Shown here: positions 1 through 9,951 of the stretch, one piece after another
Position numbering within the stretch: position 1 is the first letter of the stretch
Layout: every line of letters starts with the position of its first letter
Assembly: GCA_963575745.1 (NCBI GenBank)
Contig: CAUYUJ010017885.1
Coordinates: 87,501 to 121,734 of the forward strand
Direction of reading: 5' to 3'
Origin: Prorocentrum cordatum
Taxonomy: Eukaryota; Sar; Dinophyceae; Prorocentrales; Prorocentraceae
DNA length: 34,234 nt
Notes under the pieces: model-generated
The model's database searches: none
What the model was told of the DNA's origin: nothing
What the model saw: only the letters and a program-made list of their open reading frames with translations
Program-made: the position numbers and the translations under genes

Positions 1-1129
1 AGTCGGTTGGAATTGTTGCTACTCGGTTGGGATTGGTCCGTTTCCCCTGTGCGCCCTCGCAGAACCCAAGTGCTTGCTGCGACGGCAGCCTGCCTACTGT
101 GCGTTGCATTGCCTGTACCGCCTCCAGGGCAAGCGCGTCGGCATGCAAAAGGGGAGATCCTTCCAGATAAACGCGTGTCGCCCACGATTGCAGGCGTGGA
201 CTGCGCTACCCTTAGGTCGGGCATGTCCCCCTACAGGCGGACCTTTGACGAACAATTGACGATAGTCAAAACCTGCCCAACAATAGCCCAGAATAGTTGA
301 AACATGGTCCCCAAACTATTTTTTGACTATTTTTGAATCTCCCTCCTGTAGAGGGACGTGCCCGACTTCACGCCACCCCTCCCTTCCTTGCCACTCCCTC
401 GTTTTCGGGCCACAGCTCGGGCCTGGAGCGGCCGCCAGGGACGAGCCGGGGCATCCCAGGAGCGCCCATCGACGAGGCGCAGCCGATGGATTCCACAGTG
501 GGCTTTGGAAACTGTTCGAACACTGTCGAACGCTCCTGAGCCTATGACCCCCCCCTCCCTGCCGCTCCCCTCCCCTCGTCCCCCTATTTTCAGGTCAGGG
601 TACATCGCCGATGGATCGGCGACAGGCCCCCGAAGGCGAAACCGCACGTTCCTTGGCGGGGCGGGCTGTCAGGCCCCTATCGGCGATGAAAGGGCGTTTT
701 CGGGTGTCGATGCATCCCACCCCTGAGCCTCTCCCCCCTGGTAAAGTTGCCCCTGAAGTCGGGGAGCAAAGAATGGCATACACACAAAACGTTCGGGGGT
801 CCGCGCGGACTTCTTGCTGCGCTGGTCCCCCCCTCCCGCACCGCCATGGGCCTCCAGCGGAGATCTGAGAGATCCGCGCGGAGCTCTGACAGTTTATGCT
901 CTGATGCTCCTTCCCGTTCGAGATACGCCCCCGCATCGTGCCCCCCCCCCCCTTCCCACGTCTGCCCAGGGCGGCGGGTCCGCCGGGCGCCCAGTTGCCA
1001 GGGGCCGCCGCGACGCCGCCGCCTCCCTGGGGCGCGGCCGGTCCTGGCAGGCGGCCCTCCCGCTCCTTCCCCCGCCCCTCGTCTGCTCCTCCACTCCATC
1101 CCCTTCCCACGTCCTCTCGTCGTCGTTTT
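1..1129. other. gene-free GC-rich stretch
   Basis: No open frame here resembles a known protein; the frames present overlap on both strands and are proline/arginine/glycine-rich, as expected from GC-rich non-coding DNA. A perfect 8-bp-arm hairpin sits at 605-622 (TCGCCGAT, 2-nt loop, ATCGGCGA), and its left arm recurs inverted at about 679-689. A short motif around 858-893 (centred on ATCCGCGCGGAGCTCTGA) reappears diverged at 11650-11680. I see nothing else. Confidence 0.5.
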
Positions 1130-1634
1130 AGCCATTTGCGGCCTCGGGGAGCCCTCGCCGGGACCCCCTCCAGAAAACGACCTGGGATGAAACGCCAGTC
1201 TCGAGGAAGAGGTCTAGACCTCTGGGGGTCGACGCTGCGAGCAAAACCGCGACTTCGGAGTTCAGGGTTCCCGTCCGCCTCCTCCTCCCCTTCTTGCCCC
1301 CCCTCTCTTGAACCTCTTTTTCTGCGATGGGCGCGCGGCTCGCTAAGGGGGCAATAGGGTTATCAGCGGATACCAAGGTGGGCTATATCGGCGGTGGACA
1401 AACCTCCCTTTCTTAAACCATCCTTTAGTGAAAACGGCCCAAGACCGAAACCGACGGACCTGGACCCGCAACAATGACGGCCGCGACGCCAACTCGCGAA
1501 CCGAAACTGGCCAAGTCGCTAATCGACGTGTCAGGGCAGCAGGTCGATCAACCCTCCGACGATGTCTGGTCTGACCTAGCGTATCAGTGGGTAACGTATG
1601 CCCCACATGGCTTGAGGGGACCACCGATCCAGGC
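1130..1634 (+). repeat. dispersed repeat family copy, cut by the assembly gap
   Basis: Positions 1130-1270 match units at 30030-30195 and, inverted, at 28650-28780 and 29377-29520. The shared core reads TCTAGACCTCTGGGGGTCGA, followed by a GTTGC(G/A)AAAC-like stretch. Further right, 1349-1380 and 1570-1634 match the left arm of the palindrome centred near 29705 in the same order: GCTAAGGGGG, then CCAAGGTGGGCTA, then CTGACCTAGC, then CCCCACATGGCTTGAGGGG. About 190 bp without counterpart (1385-1569) separates the blocks. The copy runs into the N gap, so its right end is unknown. It encodes no recognisable protein. Confidence 0.7.
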
Positions 1635-1734
1635 NNNNNNNNNNNNNNNNNNNNNNNNNNNNNNNNNNNNNNNNNNNNNNNNNNNNNNNNNNNNNNNNNN
1701 NNNNNNNNNNNNNNNNNNNNNNNNNNNNNNNNNN
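1635..1734. other. assembly gap (100 N)
   Basis: Exactly 100 undetermined bases, the usual placeholder for a gap of unknown length. It lies between a dispersed-repeat copy and the first visible unit of a 1.6-kb tandem array, which suggests that the assembler stopped at repeats and that more array units may be missing. Confidence 0.98.
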
Positions 1735-1850
1735 TTGTTACCAACGATTTGACACATCCAATGCTCTTGCAACCATCCCACCCACCCACCCGTAACTTGG
1801 TTTGCAACACCTCTTGAGACCGTGACGGTAGGTACCAAATGGCACTTGGC

Positions 1851-2670
1851 AACGACAGCGACGCCGACGACGATGACGACGCCGACGTCGACGACGACGA
1901 AGACGACGACGACACCGACGCCGACGCCGACAACGACGAAGACGACGACGACGTCGCCAACGAAGAAAACGACGAGGGAGGAGGGTGGACGGCGACGACG
2001 CGAACGACGAAGACGGAGAAAGGACGGCGACGCCGACAACGACAACGATGAGGGAGGAGGGAAGACGACGACGACGACGACGACAGCGACGACGACGACG
2101 GCGACGGAATAGGAGGGACGACGACGAGACGCCGACGACGGACGACGACGACGAGGGAGGAGGGGGAAGGACGACCACGACGACAACGACGACGGAAACG
2201 ACCACGACGCCAAAGCGGACGACGACGACGAACACAAGACAGAGGACGACGTAGGCGACGACGACGACGACGCGAGAGGAGGGAGGACGACGACGACGAC
2301 AACGACGACAACGACGACAACGACGAGGGAGGAGGGAGGACGGCGACGACGCGAACGACGAAGAAGGATGAAGGACAGTGCCGCCGACGACGACAGCGAC
2401 GAGGGAGGATGGAAGGCGACGACGACAACGACGACGACGACGACGACGGCGACGAAATAGGAGGGACGACGACGAGACGCCGACGACAGACGACGACGAC
2501 GACGAGGGAAGAGGAGGATGGACGCCCACGGCGACAACGACGACGGAGACGACCACGACGCCAAAGAGGACGACGACGACGAACACAAGACAAAGGACGA
2601 CGTAGGCGACGACGACGACGACGACGACGCGGGAGGAGGGAGGATGGCGACGACGACGACGACGACGACG
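1851..2670. repeat. imperfect (GAC)n/(CGA)n trinucleotide block of unit 1
   Basis: About 820 bp built almost wholly from GAC/ACG triplets with GAGGGAGGAGGG interruptions. It contains a higher-order direct repeat: roughly 1975-2285 and 2321-2640 share the same succession (GAGGGAGGAGGG, then AATAGGAGGGACGACGACGA, then AACGACCACGACGCCAAAG, then GAACACAAGACA). All six frames are nearly stop-free here, which produces spurious poly-Asp, poly-Thr, poly-Ser/Val and poly-Arg translations. Confidence 0.9.
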
Positions 2671-2689
2671 CATGAGCGCGCGCGCACGC

Positions 2690-3145
2690 TTTTGTTGAAA
2701 ATCCGTGTTGCGAAACCGTGGGCGTTTGTAGGTTTTGGGGCACACGATGTTGAAATCCTTCAGACACCGATGGGTTTTGAAGGATTTCGGCTTCCGCGCG
2801 CGACCACGCACGCGTCTGCAATTCGTCCCGTTTTTTGCAGAGGATTCTCGCGACGGCACACGCGCAAAGGCGTTCGACAGATTTCGACATGTGCGCGCGC
2901 GAAGCCCGTTTGGTAGCATTTTTTGAATTTCTTAAGATGTCGCAAGAGCTCGCGCGTAAACTTTGTTTAACAAATCAATGTTGCGAAACCCTGTGTTTTT
3001 GTATGTATTTTGGAAACACGATTGCGACATCCGTCCGACACCGAAAGTTTTTGACGGATTTCGGCATGCGCGCGCGACGACGCGCGCGTGTGCACTTCGT
3101 CACATGTTTTGCCAGGGATTCGCGAAACAGTCTTATGTTAGAAGA
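2690..3145 (+). repeat. paired sub-repeats of unit 1
   Basis: Two diverged copies (2690-2935 and 2961-3145) of a sequence of about 180-250 bp with landmarks TTGCGAAACC, then ACACGATGTTGAAATCCTTC (or its variant), then GGATTTCGGCATGCGCGCGC, then TGCACTTCGTC. The same landmarks occur at 4250-4480, 4550-4740, 5845-6020 and 6100-6270. The regular CGCGCGCGACGACGCGCGCG core is a near-palindrome and could form a hairpin. Confidence 0.8.
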
Positions 3146-3340
3146 AACCATGTCCCCGCGCATTGTTTTTGCACAATGGAACATCAAGGGGAGCGATACC
3201 GCCCCCCCCGGGATACTGTAAATTCATGATTATGATGGACATGTGGTCATAATGATATATGATTTACATACCCGAATAGTGAATGGATAACGCCAGGGGG
3301 GGAAGAGTCCATTCTTTTTTAGAAAAGGAGAATGCATTTT

Positions 3341-3566
3341 TGTTCGCAGTGAGTTGTCCTCTCCACTGCTCACGCAAACATCCCACCCACCCACCCGCAA
3401 CTTGGTTTACAACATCTCGTGAGACCGTGACGATGGGTACCAAATGGCACTTGGCAACGACAGCGACGCCGACGACGACAGCGACAACGACGACGACGAC
3501 GCCGCCGACAACGACTAGGACGACACCGACGACGTCTCCAACGACTTCGACGACGCCGACAACGAA

Positions 3567-3599
<33 letters not shown>

Positions 3600-3710
3600 A
3601 CCGACGACGACGACGCCGACGCCGACGACGACGACGACGATGACAACGACGACGACGCCGCCGACGACGACGACAACGACGACACCGACGACGACGACGT
3701 CAACGACAAC

Positions 3711-3742
<32 letters not shown>

Positions 3743-4189
3743 AGCCGACGTCGGCGACGACGAGGACGACGTCGACGCCGACGCCGACGACGAAGACGAC
3801 GACGACGTCGCCAACGAAGACGACGACGAGGGAGGCGGGAGGACGACGACGGCGACAACGACGACAACGACGAGGGAGGAGGGAGGACGGCGACGACGCG
3901 AACGACGAAGAAGGAGGAAGGACGGCGACGCCGACGACGACAACGACGAGGGAGGAGGGAGGGACGAGACGACGACGACAACGACGACGACGACGACGAC
4001 GAAATAGGAGGGACGACGACGAGACGCCGACGACGGACGACGACGCGCGACGAGGGAGGAGGAGGAAGGACGACCACGGCGACAACGACGACGGAAACGA
4101 CCACGACGCCAAAGAGGACGACGACGACGACGAACACGAGGAAAGACAGAGGAAGACGTAGGCGACGACGACGACGCGGGAGGAGGGAG

Positions 4190-4230
<41 letters not shown>

Positions 4231-4962
4231 AAGAGCGCGCGCGCAAGCCTTTGTTGAAAATCCGTGTTGCGAAACCTTCTGTTTTTGAATGTTTTTTGGA
4301 CACACGATGTTGAAATCCTTCCGAAACCGATGGGTTTGAAGGGTTTCGGCACACGCGCGCGACGACGCGCACGTCTGCACTTCGTCCCGTTTTGTTGCAG
4401 AGAATTCTCGCGACGGCACACGCGCAAGGGCGTTCGACAGATTTCGACATGCGCGCGCGAAGCCCGTTTGGTAGCATGGTTTGAAAGTCTTCAAACACAG
4501 TTTTTTCACAAAAAATAATAAAACAAAATCCGCAAGAGCTCGCGCGTAAGCTTGTTTAACAAATCAGTAGTTCGAAGCTTTGTGTTTCTGTAAATATTTT
4601 GGAAACTCGATTGCGAAATCCTTCTGGCACCGAAGGTTTTTGAAGGATTTCGGCATGCGCGCGCGACGACGCGCGCGTGTGCACTTCGTCACGTTTTTTT
4701 TTTTTGCAAGGGATTCGCGACAAAATCTTATGTTAGAACAACAAATGTCTCCGCGTATGGTTTTTCACAATGGAACCTCAGGGGGAGCGATACCGGCCCC
4801 CCCCGGGATAGTGTAAATTCATAATTAGGATGGACATGTGGTCATAATCATGTATGATTTACATACCCGAAAAGGGAACGGATAACGCCGGGGGGGTAGA
4901 GTCTATTTTCTATTTAGCAAGGATAATCAGCGTCGTGCGCCCTGTGTGGAGCAGTTAATTTC
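3341..4962. repeat. 1.6-kb tandem array, unit 2
   Basis: Second unit, 1622 bp between landmarks. It repeats the order of unit 1: CATCCCACCCACCC lead, GGTACCAAATGGCACTTGGC (about 3436), trinucleotide block (3456-4229), two sub-repeats (4250-4480 and 4550-4740), poly-C landmark and AT-rich end GTAAATTCATAATTAGGATG (about 4814-4833). It carries only one copy of the higher-order GAC repeat that unit 1 has twice, compensated by a purer GAC run at its start. No gene. Confidence 0.88.
3456..4229. repeat. imperfect (GAC)n/(CGA)n trinucleotide block of unit 2
   Basis: About 770 bp of GAC/ACG triplets, purer than in unit 1 in the first 350 bp. From about 3823 it follows the higher-order pattern of unit 1 (GAGGGAGGAGGG, AATAGGAGGGACGACGACGA, AACGACCACGACGCCAAAG). 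Ends at the junction with AAGAGCGCGCGCG. Confidence 0.9.
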
Positions 4963-6450
4963 TGTTCGCAGTGAGTTGTCCACTCCACTGCTCGCGCAAT
5001 CATCCCACCGACCTACCAGCAACTTGGTTTGCAAACCTCATGCGGCGGCGATCGCGATGAGTGCTTGGATACGATTGGTGCATATCTACGGTCGCGCTAG
5101 CTCGCACATGCTCGCGCGCGCAGCGGCCAGATAGTTTGGCGCTGCCGTCGCGTCCGCTGTGGCGCTGACCGCTGGGCACTTCCCAACGAGCATTTCATTG
5201 CGATTCAGCGATTGTGGCGGGCGCGGTAGCACGACGACGCGATGATGCTGGTAGCGATGCTGGTGACGATGGTAAGAACGACCACGGCGAGCCCAATGAC
5301 GGCGCCGATGCTGATCACGCTGGTAACGATGACGATGTCCTCGCGTCGGCCACGAAGGCTTTGGACAGAGTTCGACATGCGCGCTCGGCCGACGCGCGCG
5401 AGTGGCCCGCGTTGAATTATTTGACACTGGTCGTGCCCCCCCCCAGCACGCGCGCAAGGGCATTCGAATGAGTTTGACATGCGGCGCGAAACGCTCATTT
5501 CGCAGAATGCGATGGACATGTTGGAAAAAGCGATGGTGTTCTTGAACATCCACAAGAGCGGGAATGCATGATTTTCTGAAAACGAATGATCGTTTTCTTA
5601 TTCGGCGTTTCGACATTGAGCCGCAGGGGGGTGGGAGGGGCGGGGTCTGGCTCCGGACCTCTGCTTAGCGAGACTGTTTGGAACAGCGCTCCAATGGGAA
5701 ATTCTCTGGGGAGTCGTCCACCTGCTTGAAACAGGCGCCCAAAACAGCCAAGATCTACTCCGACGGGGGGGGGGGAGGGGGGGGCGAGGGCCTGCGCCGA
5801 TCGGTTTTGCAAACCAATTTTATCAAAACAGAAGAGGCCAAAAGCATGTTTCGGGGCACTCGATTTTGAAATCCTTACGACACCAAAGGTTTTTGGAGGA
5901 TTTCGGCATGCGCGCGCGACAACGCGCGCGTGTGCACTTCGTTCCGTTTTTGTTGCAAGGGACTACTGCGACAGCACGCGCGCAAGGGCGTCCGAACGAT
6001 TTTGACACGCGAGCGCGCGAGAGGCTAAGCTGGAAGCATTCCATGAACATGTTGACATACCAATGGTTTTCTAAAGAATTCGCAGGAATGCGAACACAAA
6101 CTTCGTTGGAACATTCTTGTGGCGAAACCATGTGATTTCTATATGTTTCGTGACAATCGAGAAAAACCTTGCGAAACCAAAGGTGTTTGACGGATTTCGG
6201 CATGCGCGTGCGACGACAAGGGCGTGCGCATTTCGTCTCATTGTTTGCAACGGATTCTTGCACATTTCTGATGTTTGATGAACGATTGGGCGCGCATAAC
6301 ACTTGTTTCAAAACATGAGGGGGCAAACTCCCGTTGGGCTGGGGTAGTATGAATTTGTATTTGAGATGGACGACGGGGCAGAACCATACTTACATGCAAT
6401 ACGAAAAGGTGGACCGTGAACCCGGGGGGGTAGATCCTCCTACTCTTTTA
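4963..6450. repeat. 1.6-kb tandem array, unit 3 (degenerate)
   Basis: Third unit, more diverged. It begins with the shared TGTTCGCAGTGAGTTGTCC and CATCCCACC lead but has lost most of the trinucleotide block; only a decayed GATGCTGGTAGCGATGCTGG-like stretch remains (about 5225-5345). Sub-repeats are recognisable at 5845-6020 and 6100-6270, and a weak partial one at about 5350-5500. Another dispersed repeat (5641-5820) is inserted in it. Its end near 6333-6440 still shows GTATGAATTTGTATTTGAGA and the G-run landmark seen at the ends of units 1 and 2. Confidence 0.7.
5641..5820 (+). repeat. dispersed repeat, copy 1 (partner at 30215-30385)
   Basis: Shares with 30215-30385 the succession GGGGTCTGGCTCC/GGACCTCTGCTT, then CGACTG(T/C)TTG-AACAG, then TGCTTGAAA(C/T)AGGCGCC, then ACAGCCAAG, a G-rich run, and GCGAGGGC-CGCG-GATCGG. 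Both copies lie in the same orientation. No coding capacity is recognisable. The copy interrupts the third unit of the 1.6-kb array, so it probably arrived after the array formed. Confidence 0.72.
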
Positions 6451-6462
6451 GGAAGGAGAATA

Positions 6463-6530
6463 TATGTGGTGCAGTCTTTGTGGGGCAATCTATGTGGTAC
6501 AGTCTATGATGCGCAATCTGCATGGTGCAA
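6463..6530. repeat. short tandem repeat, about 14-bp unit
   Basis: Five imperfect copies of a unit like TATGTGGTGCAGTC in a row (variants end in GCAATC, ACAGTC or GCAATA). It lies directly before the 70-bp minisatellite. Confidence 0.65.
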
Positions 6531-6531
6531 T

Positions 6532-6745
6532 ACGACGGGCGGCGACGAGGCGGCGACGGGGCGGCGACGGTGGCAACAACCGCGGCGATCGACAGACAGG
6601 CCCAGACGACGGGCGGCGACGATGCGGCGACGGGGTGGCGACGGCGGCTACATAGCCGCCAGACCGACACAGGCCCAGACGACGGGTGGCCACGAGGTGG
6701 CGACGGGGCGGCGACGGCGGCTACACAGCCGCCAGACGGACAGAC
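6532..6745. repeat. 70-bp minisatellite, three copies, with hairpin core
   Basis: Three imperfect copies (about 6532-6597, 6598-6668, 6669-6745) of a unit containing GACGACGGGCGGCGACGA, GGCGACGGGGCGGCGACGG and GACAGACAGGC. The second and third copies also contain the inverted repeat GGCGGCTACATAGCCGCC or its ACACAGCC variant. Long frames through it, including one on the minus strand running on to about 7762, are low-complexity and were not accepted as genes. Confidence 0.8.
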
Positions 6746-8033
6746 AGGCACAATTCCTTGGAACAGAAAAAGAACTCCTGAGTGCAAGCACTGTTTAGGG
6801 GAACTTACCCAAGTCTGAAGACAGCCTCTATCCCGGCCCGCCCTGACCTCTTGCCCTCCCTTGCCTTCCCCCGGAGCGCGGCCCCCAGCGTCCTGGGGGA
6901 AAATTGCCGCCGGCGAGCGTGGCGTTCGCTGGCAGGTTGTCGGACGACAGCGTCGACATCTGCTGGAGGCTTCGGTCGGCCCCTGGGAGGGAGGGGGGCA
7001 GGGGCAAACGCCTACGCCTCCTCTCGTGGTGAAACAACAGCGATGCACGACGCGAAATTCTTTGGGGTGTGTCGCCCTCCCGGCTCGTCGCCTGGCCCCA
7101 GGGAAGGGACCAGATCTCTGGAGGTCCACGTTGTGAAACTTCCAAGACGTCGGAGTTCTGGGGAGGGCAGGGCAGTGGAGGGGAGAGGCGGGGCGGGGGT
7201 GGACGAACGGGGGATGGGGAGGGTAACATCTTGGGGAGGGAGAGAGGCAAAGGGAGGGATGAAGATTGGACAGAAAGGGGAGGGAAGGTGTCGGGAAGTG
7301 CAAATGGGGGCGCGAGGATACAGATGAGTGGGCGATGGAAGGATGAGGGGACGAGGGCGGACGGGAGGTAGACGGGAGATGGCGCGCGGCAAACGAGTGA
7401 GTGGGAGAAGGCGGGGAAGTGGGTCGCAGGGAGAAAGTATTAGCGCAGGGGAGTGGCATCTCAAGGCAGCGGGGGAGTCTAAGAGAGATATCTGGGGGCA
7501 ATCGATATTCCTTGGGACCTCTGCCGAGCCGCTCACAAATGCACGGGCTTGCGCTGGGATATCGTCCAGCGCCATTCGGCTGCGCGGGTCGAGCAACAAC
7601 ACTGTCACCATCGCAAAACTGAACTCGCACAGCGACCCGCAAAACATGTTTTAATGGCAACTGTCCTCGGATGCTCGGGGGGAAAGACCCTCCGAGACGA
7701 GCTCTAGAATCCAAGGCACGGTGAATGCCGCGATTACTCAGAGGAAGACGCTGTGGCGGCACTCAGGTCATGAAGAGCCCATCCCGCCCCTGTCTGTGTA
7801 GGGCACGGATCCGAGAGAGCTGGAAGAAGGACCTATTTTCGGCAGTAGAAGCTTCGGCAGTAGCAGCTCGCCGTGAATGCTGCCTCGCCAGACCTCCCTG
7901 TGCTGGAGCATGATTCAGACGCGGAAGGTCGCTTGGGAAGTGTGCGTAGGAACATTCCCGAATTCGAGCAGAGCGGGGCCACAGGCATGCCGCCACAGCG
8001 ACTCGTATGGACGCCGCGGCCGCCGCAAGCGCT
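6746..8033. other. no gene recognised
   Basis: A proline/arginine-rich open frame runs on the minus strand (6440-7762) through GA-rich DNA and the minisatellite, but it has no domain and its composition follows local nucleotide bias. At 7105-7160 there is a diverged partial copy of the dispersed repeat family (CAGATCTCTGGAGGTCCACG then GTCGGAGTTCTGGGG). The part next to 8033 may hold the 3' untranslated region of the SOD-like retrogene that ends at 8034, but no polyadenylation mark is visible. Confidence 0.5.
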
Positions 8034-9837
8034 TCACGTCAGTAGCAGGCTTGGGACCAAGGCGCTGGGGAATACCAGCTGCCACAAAGTCGTCGGCCGG
8101 GCAGGTGACGCGACGGCATCATGGTCCTCCTCCTCCGCGCCCACAAGCGAGCAGGCGACCCGGGCCCCCCCTGTGAGGGCGTGAACCACGAAGGCCTTGC
8201 CCACCTGGTCGGCGAGCGTAAGGCCAGTGGCGACCTCCGCAGCGCCCGTCGAGGTTCCAGAGGCGTCCGCGACGTAGACGACGTCGGCCCACGGATCCGA
8301 GCTGAGGCTCGCTGTGTTCGGCGCAGGTGGATCCCTCGTGCACGTGGATGCCGCACCCGTTCGCCACCTCGTCCCCAGCGCCGGCGGTGCACTCGGAGTC
8401 CACGCCCGTGAGGTCCCACGTCAGGACCTGGGAGGCGACGCCCGAGCTGGCTATGCTGACCGTGCCTGCGACGCTAAGGCTGCCTGTGTAGCCTGGGTAG
8501 CTCTCGAAAGAGACCGCACTCGCCATCTCGCCCGCCACCAGCACGCCGCACGCGATCCTGCGGCCGCTGGTGAGCTCGTGGATCACGAACGCCCGGCCTA
8601 CAAGGTCCCAAAGCATCAATCCGGTGTCCACCGTCGTCTTCGAAGAGGACATTCCCGAATTGTCCGAAACGTACACGACGTCCGCCCAAGGATCCGTGCT
8701 GCGATCGTTGCTGTAGTAATGGCCTCCAACGTCGTCGGCGACATCGCAAGACATGCCTTCGTGCACGTGGATGCCACAGCCGTTGGTCACATCGTCTCCT
8801 GCGCCGGACATGCATGCTGTGTCCAAGCCTGCAAGGTCCCATTGGAGAGTCTGTGTCGTGTCTCCCGTGAGGGTCACGACTCCAGTCACATTGAGGCCTC
8901 CTTCGTATCCAGGGTACTGACCGATTCCACTGCTCACTGACAACATTGTGGGAGCGGCCTGGAGGATACCACATGCGATGCGCACGCCGCTCGTGAGCCC
9001 GTGCACCACAAAGGCCCTCCCAACGAGCTCCGAGAGTGTCAGTCCGGTTATTACTGTTGTGCTGCCCGACGATGCGGTTCCACTTGCGACGTACACAACG
9101 TTCGCCCAAGGATCCGTGCTGATATCGCTGCTGTAAAAATGGCCTCCAACTTCAGCGGCGACATCGCAGGAAGTCCCTTCGTGCACGTGAATGCCACAGC
9201 CATTGGTCACGTCGTCTCCTGCGCCCAACGTGCAGCTGGGGTCGATACCCTCCAGGTCCCAGTCGAGGTTCTGCAGTGCAGAATCGTCAGTAGCGGCTCT
9301 GATTGTCACCGTCCCCGATACACTGGTGTATTCCCCTGTGTAGCCCGGATAGGTCGACAGCGTGCTCAGACCCGCCGTCAGCGACGAGCCAGAGAGGATG
9401 CCGCAGGCGACACGACCTCCCCCCGCGAGCTCGTGCACCACAAAGACCCTGCCCTCCATCTCCGAGAGTGTCAGCCCTGTCGCTACCGTCGCGCTGCCCG
9501 ACGACTGCGAGGAGTTCGCGCCCGCGACGTACACGACGTCCAACCAGGGATCAGTGCTGATATCGCTGCTGTAGTAATGGCCTCCAACGTCATCAGCGAC
9601 GGCGCAAGAAGTTCCTTGGTGCACGTGAATGCCACAACCATTGGTCACGTCGTCTCCGGCGCCCGCCGTACAGGCGGCGTCGATGCCCTGCAAATACCAC
9701 GTGAGGGTCTGGCTTGTTGCATCGTCGTCCGCGGCCATGATCTGCACCGTGCCCGAAACGCTGAGGTTCCCGCTGTAACCTGGGTAGGGCATGAAATATG
9801 GCGCGCTTATCACCAGCGTCGTGGTCGCAACGATCAT
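8034..9837 (-). CDS. secreted copper-only SOD-like repeat protein (four domains), retrogene with a frameshift in domain 4
   Basis: The protein has four tandem Cu/Zn-superoxide-dismutase-like domains. With the start at 9837 they lie at about residues 18-148, 163-293, 308-434 and 446 to the end. Each repeat shows PGY(S/T/E)G, SV-GTV, AGAGD(D/E)V(T/A)NGCGIHVH and ACG. The copper ligands are visible: two His in HVH, one in GGH, one in V(V/I)H. The zinc-ligand histidines and the electrostatic loop are absent: only about eight residues lie between VVHE and ACG. That is the pattern of copper-only SODs and SOD-repeat proteins, which act outside the cell. The start is the first ATG after an SL relic (9931-9951), about 95 nt upstream; it opens a short signal peptide. 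The open frame reaches up to 10188, but only by translating the SL relic. In domain 4 about 26 nt are missing after codon 8323-8325, shifting the frame; in the restored frame, 8297-8034 completes the domain and ends in a hydrophobic tail. Without correction the frame runs out of register to 8119. Dismutase activity is inferred, not shown. Confidence 0.82.
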
Positions 9838-9930
9838 GGCGACGCCGATGGCTCTCGACGGGGCAGGCTGCGAGGAAGCTGTGGAGCCGTGAGGTGCGGC
9901 GAGTAAGGCCAGCGCCTGAGGTCGGGTTGC

Positions 9931-9951
9931 CTTGAGCCAGATGGCTACGGA
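9931..9951 (-). other. dinoflagellate spliced-leader relic (SOD-like retrogene)
   Basis: On the minus strand this reads TCCGTAGCCAT, then CTGGCTCAAG. It matches the conserved 22-nt dinoflagellate SL except for one missing T and one T-to-C change in the central T-run. The SL is added to mRNAs by trans-splicing and is not normally encoded at genes; a genomic copy right before a coding region marks a reverse-transcribed and reinserted mRNA. It lies about 95 nt before the first ATG of the SOD-like frame and on the same strand, which fixes the 5' end of the ancestral transcript. Confidence 0.85.

Larger units (their letters stand above)
1735..3340. repeat. 1.6-kb tandem array, unit 1
   Basis: First visible unit of an array with a period of about 1.6 kb; the landmark TGTTCGCAGTGAGTTGTCC starts at 3341 and again at 4963. 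Order within the unit: a short AC-rich lead (CATCCCACCCACCCACC), a landmark GGTACCAAATGGCACTTGGC near 1831, a trinucleotide block (1851-2670), two related sub-repeats (about 2690-2935 and 2961-3145), then an AT-rich end containing GTAAATTCATGATTATGATG (about 3219-3238). The left edge is lost in the gap. Long open frames across the block are low-complexity products of the repeat and not genes. Confidence 0.85.

Noticed and set aside
1343-2919. Very long open frames on both strands over the first GAC block (poly-Ser/Val/Arg and poly-Asp/Thr)
   Set aside because: They are translations of a trinucleotide repeat, open in all frames, and one runs through the N gap. No domain or unique sequence.
3264-4509. 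Long open frames over the second GAC block
   Set aside because: Same reason: repeat-driven, open on both strands.
6440-7762. 440-codon minus-strand frame rich in Pro, Ser and Arg
   Set aside because: It spans a minisatellite, a dispersed-repeat fragment and GA-rich DNA; no domain, and its composition follows base bias.
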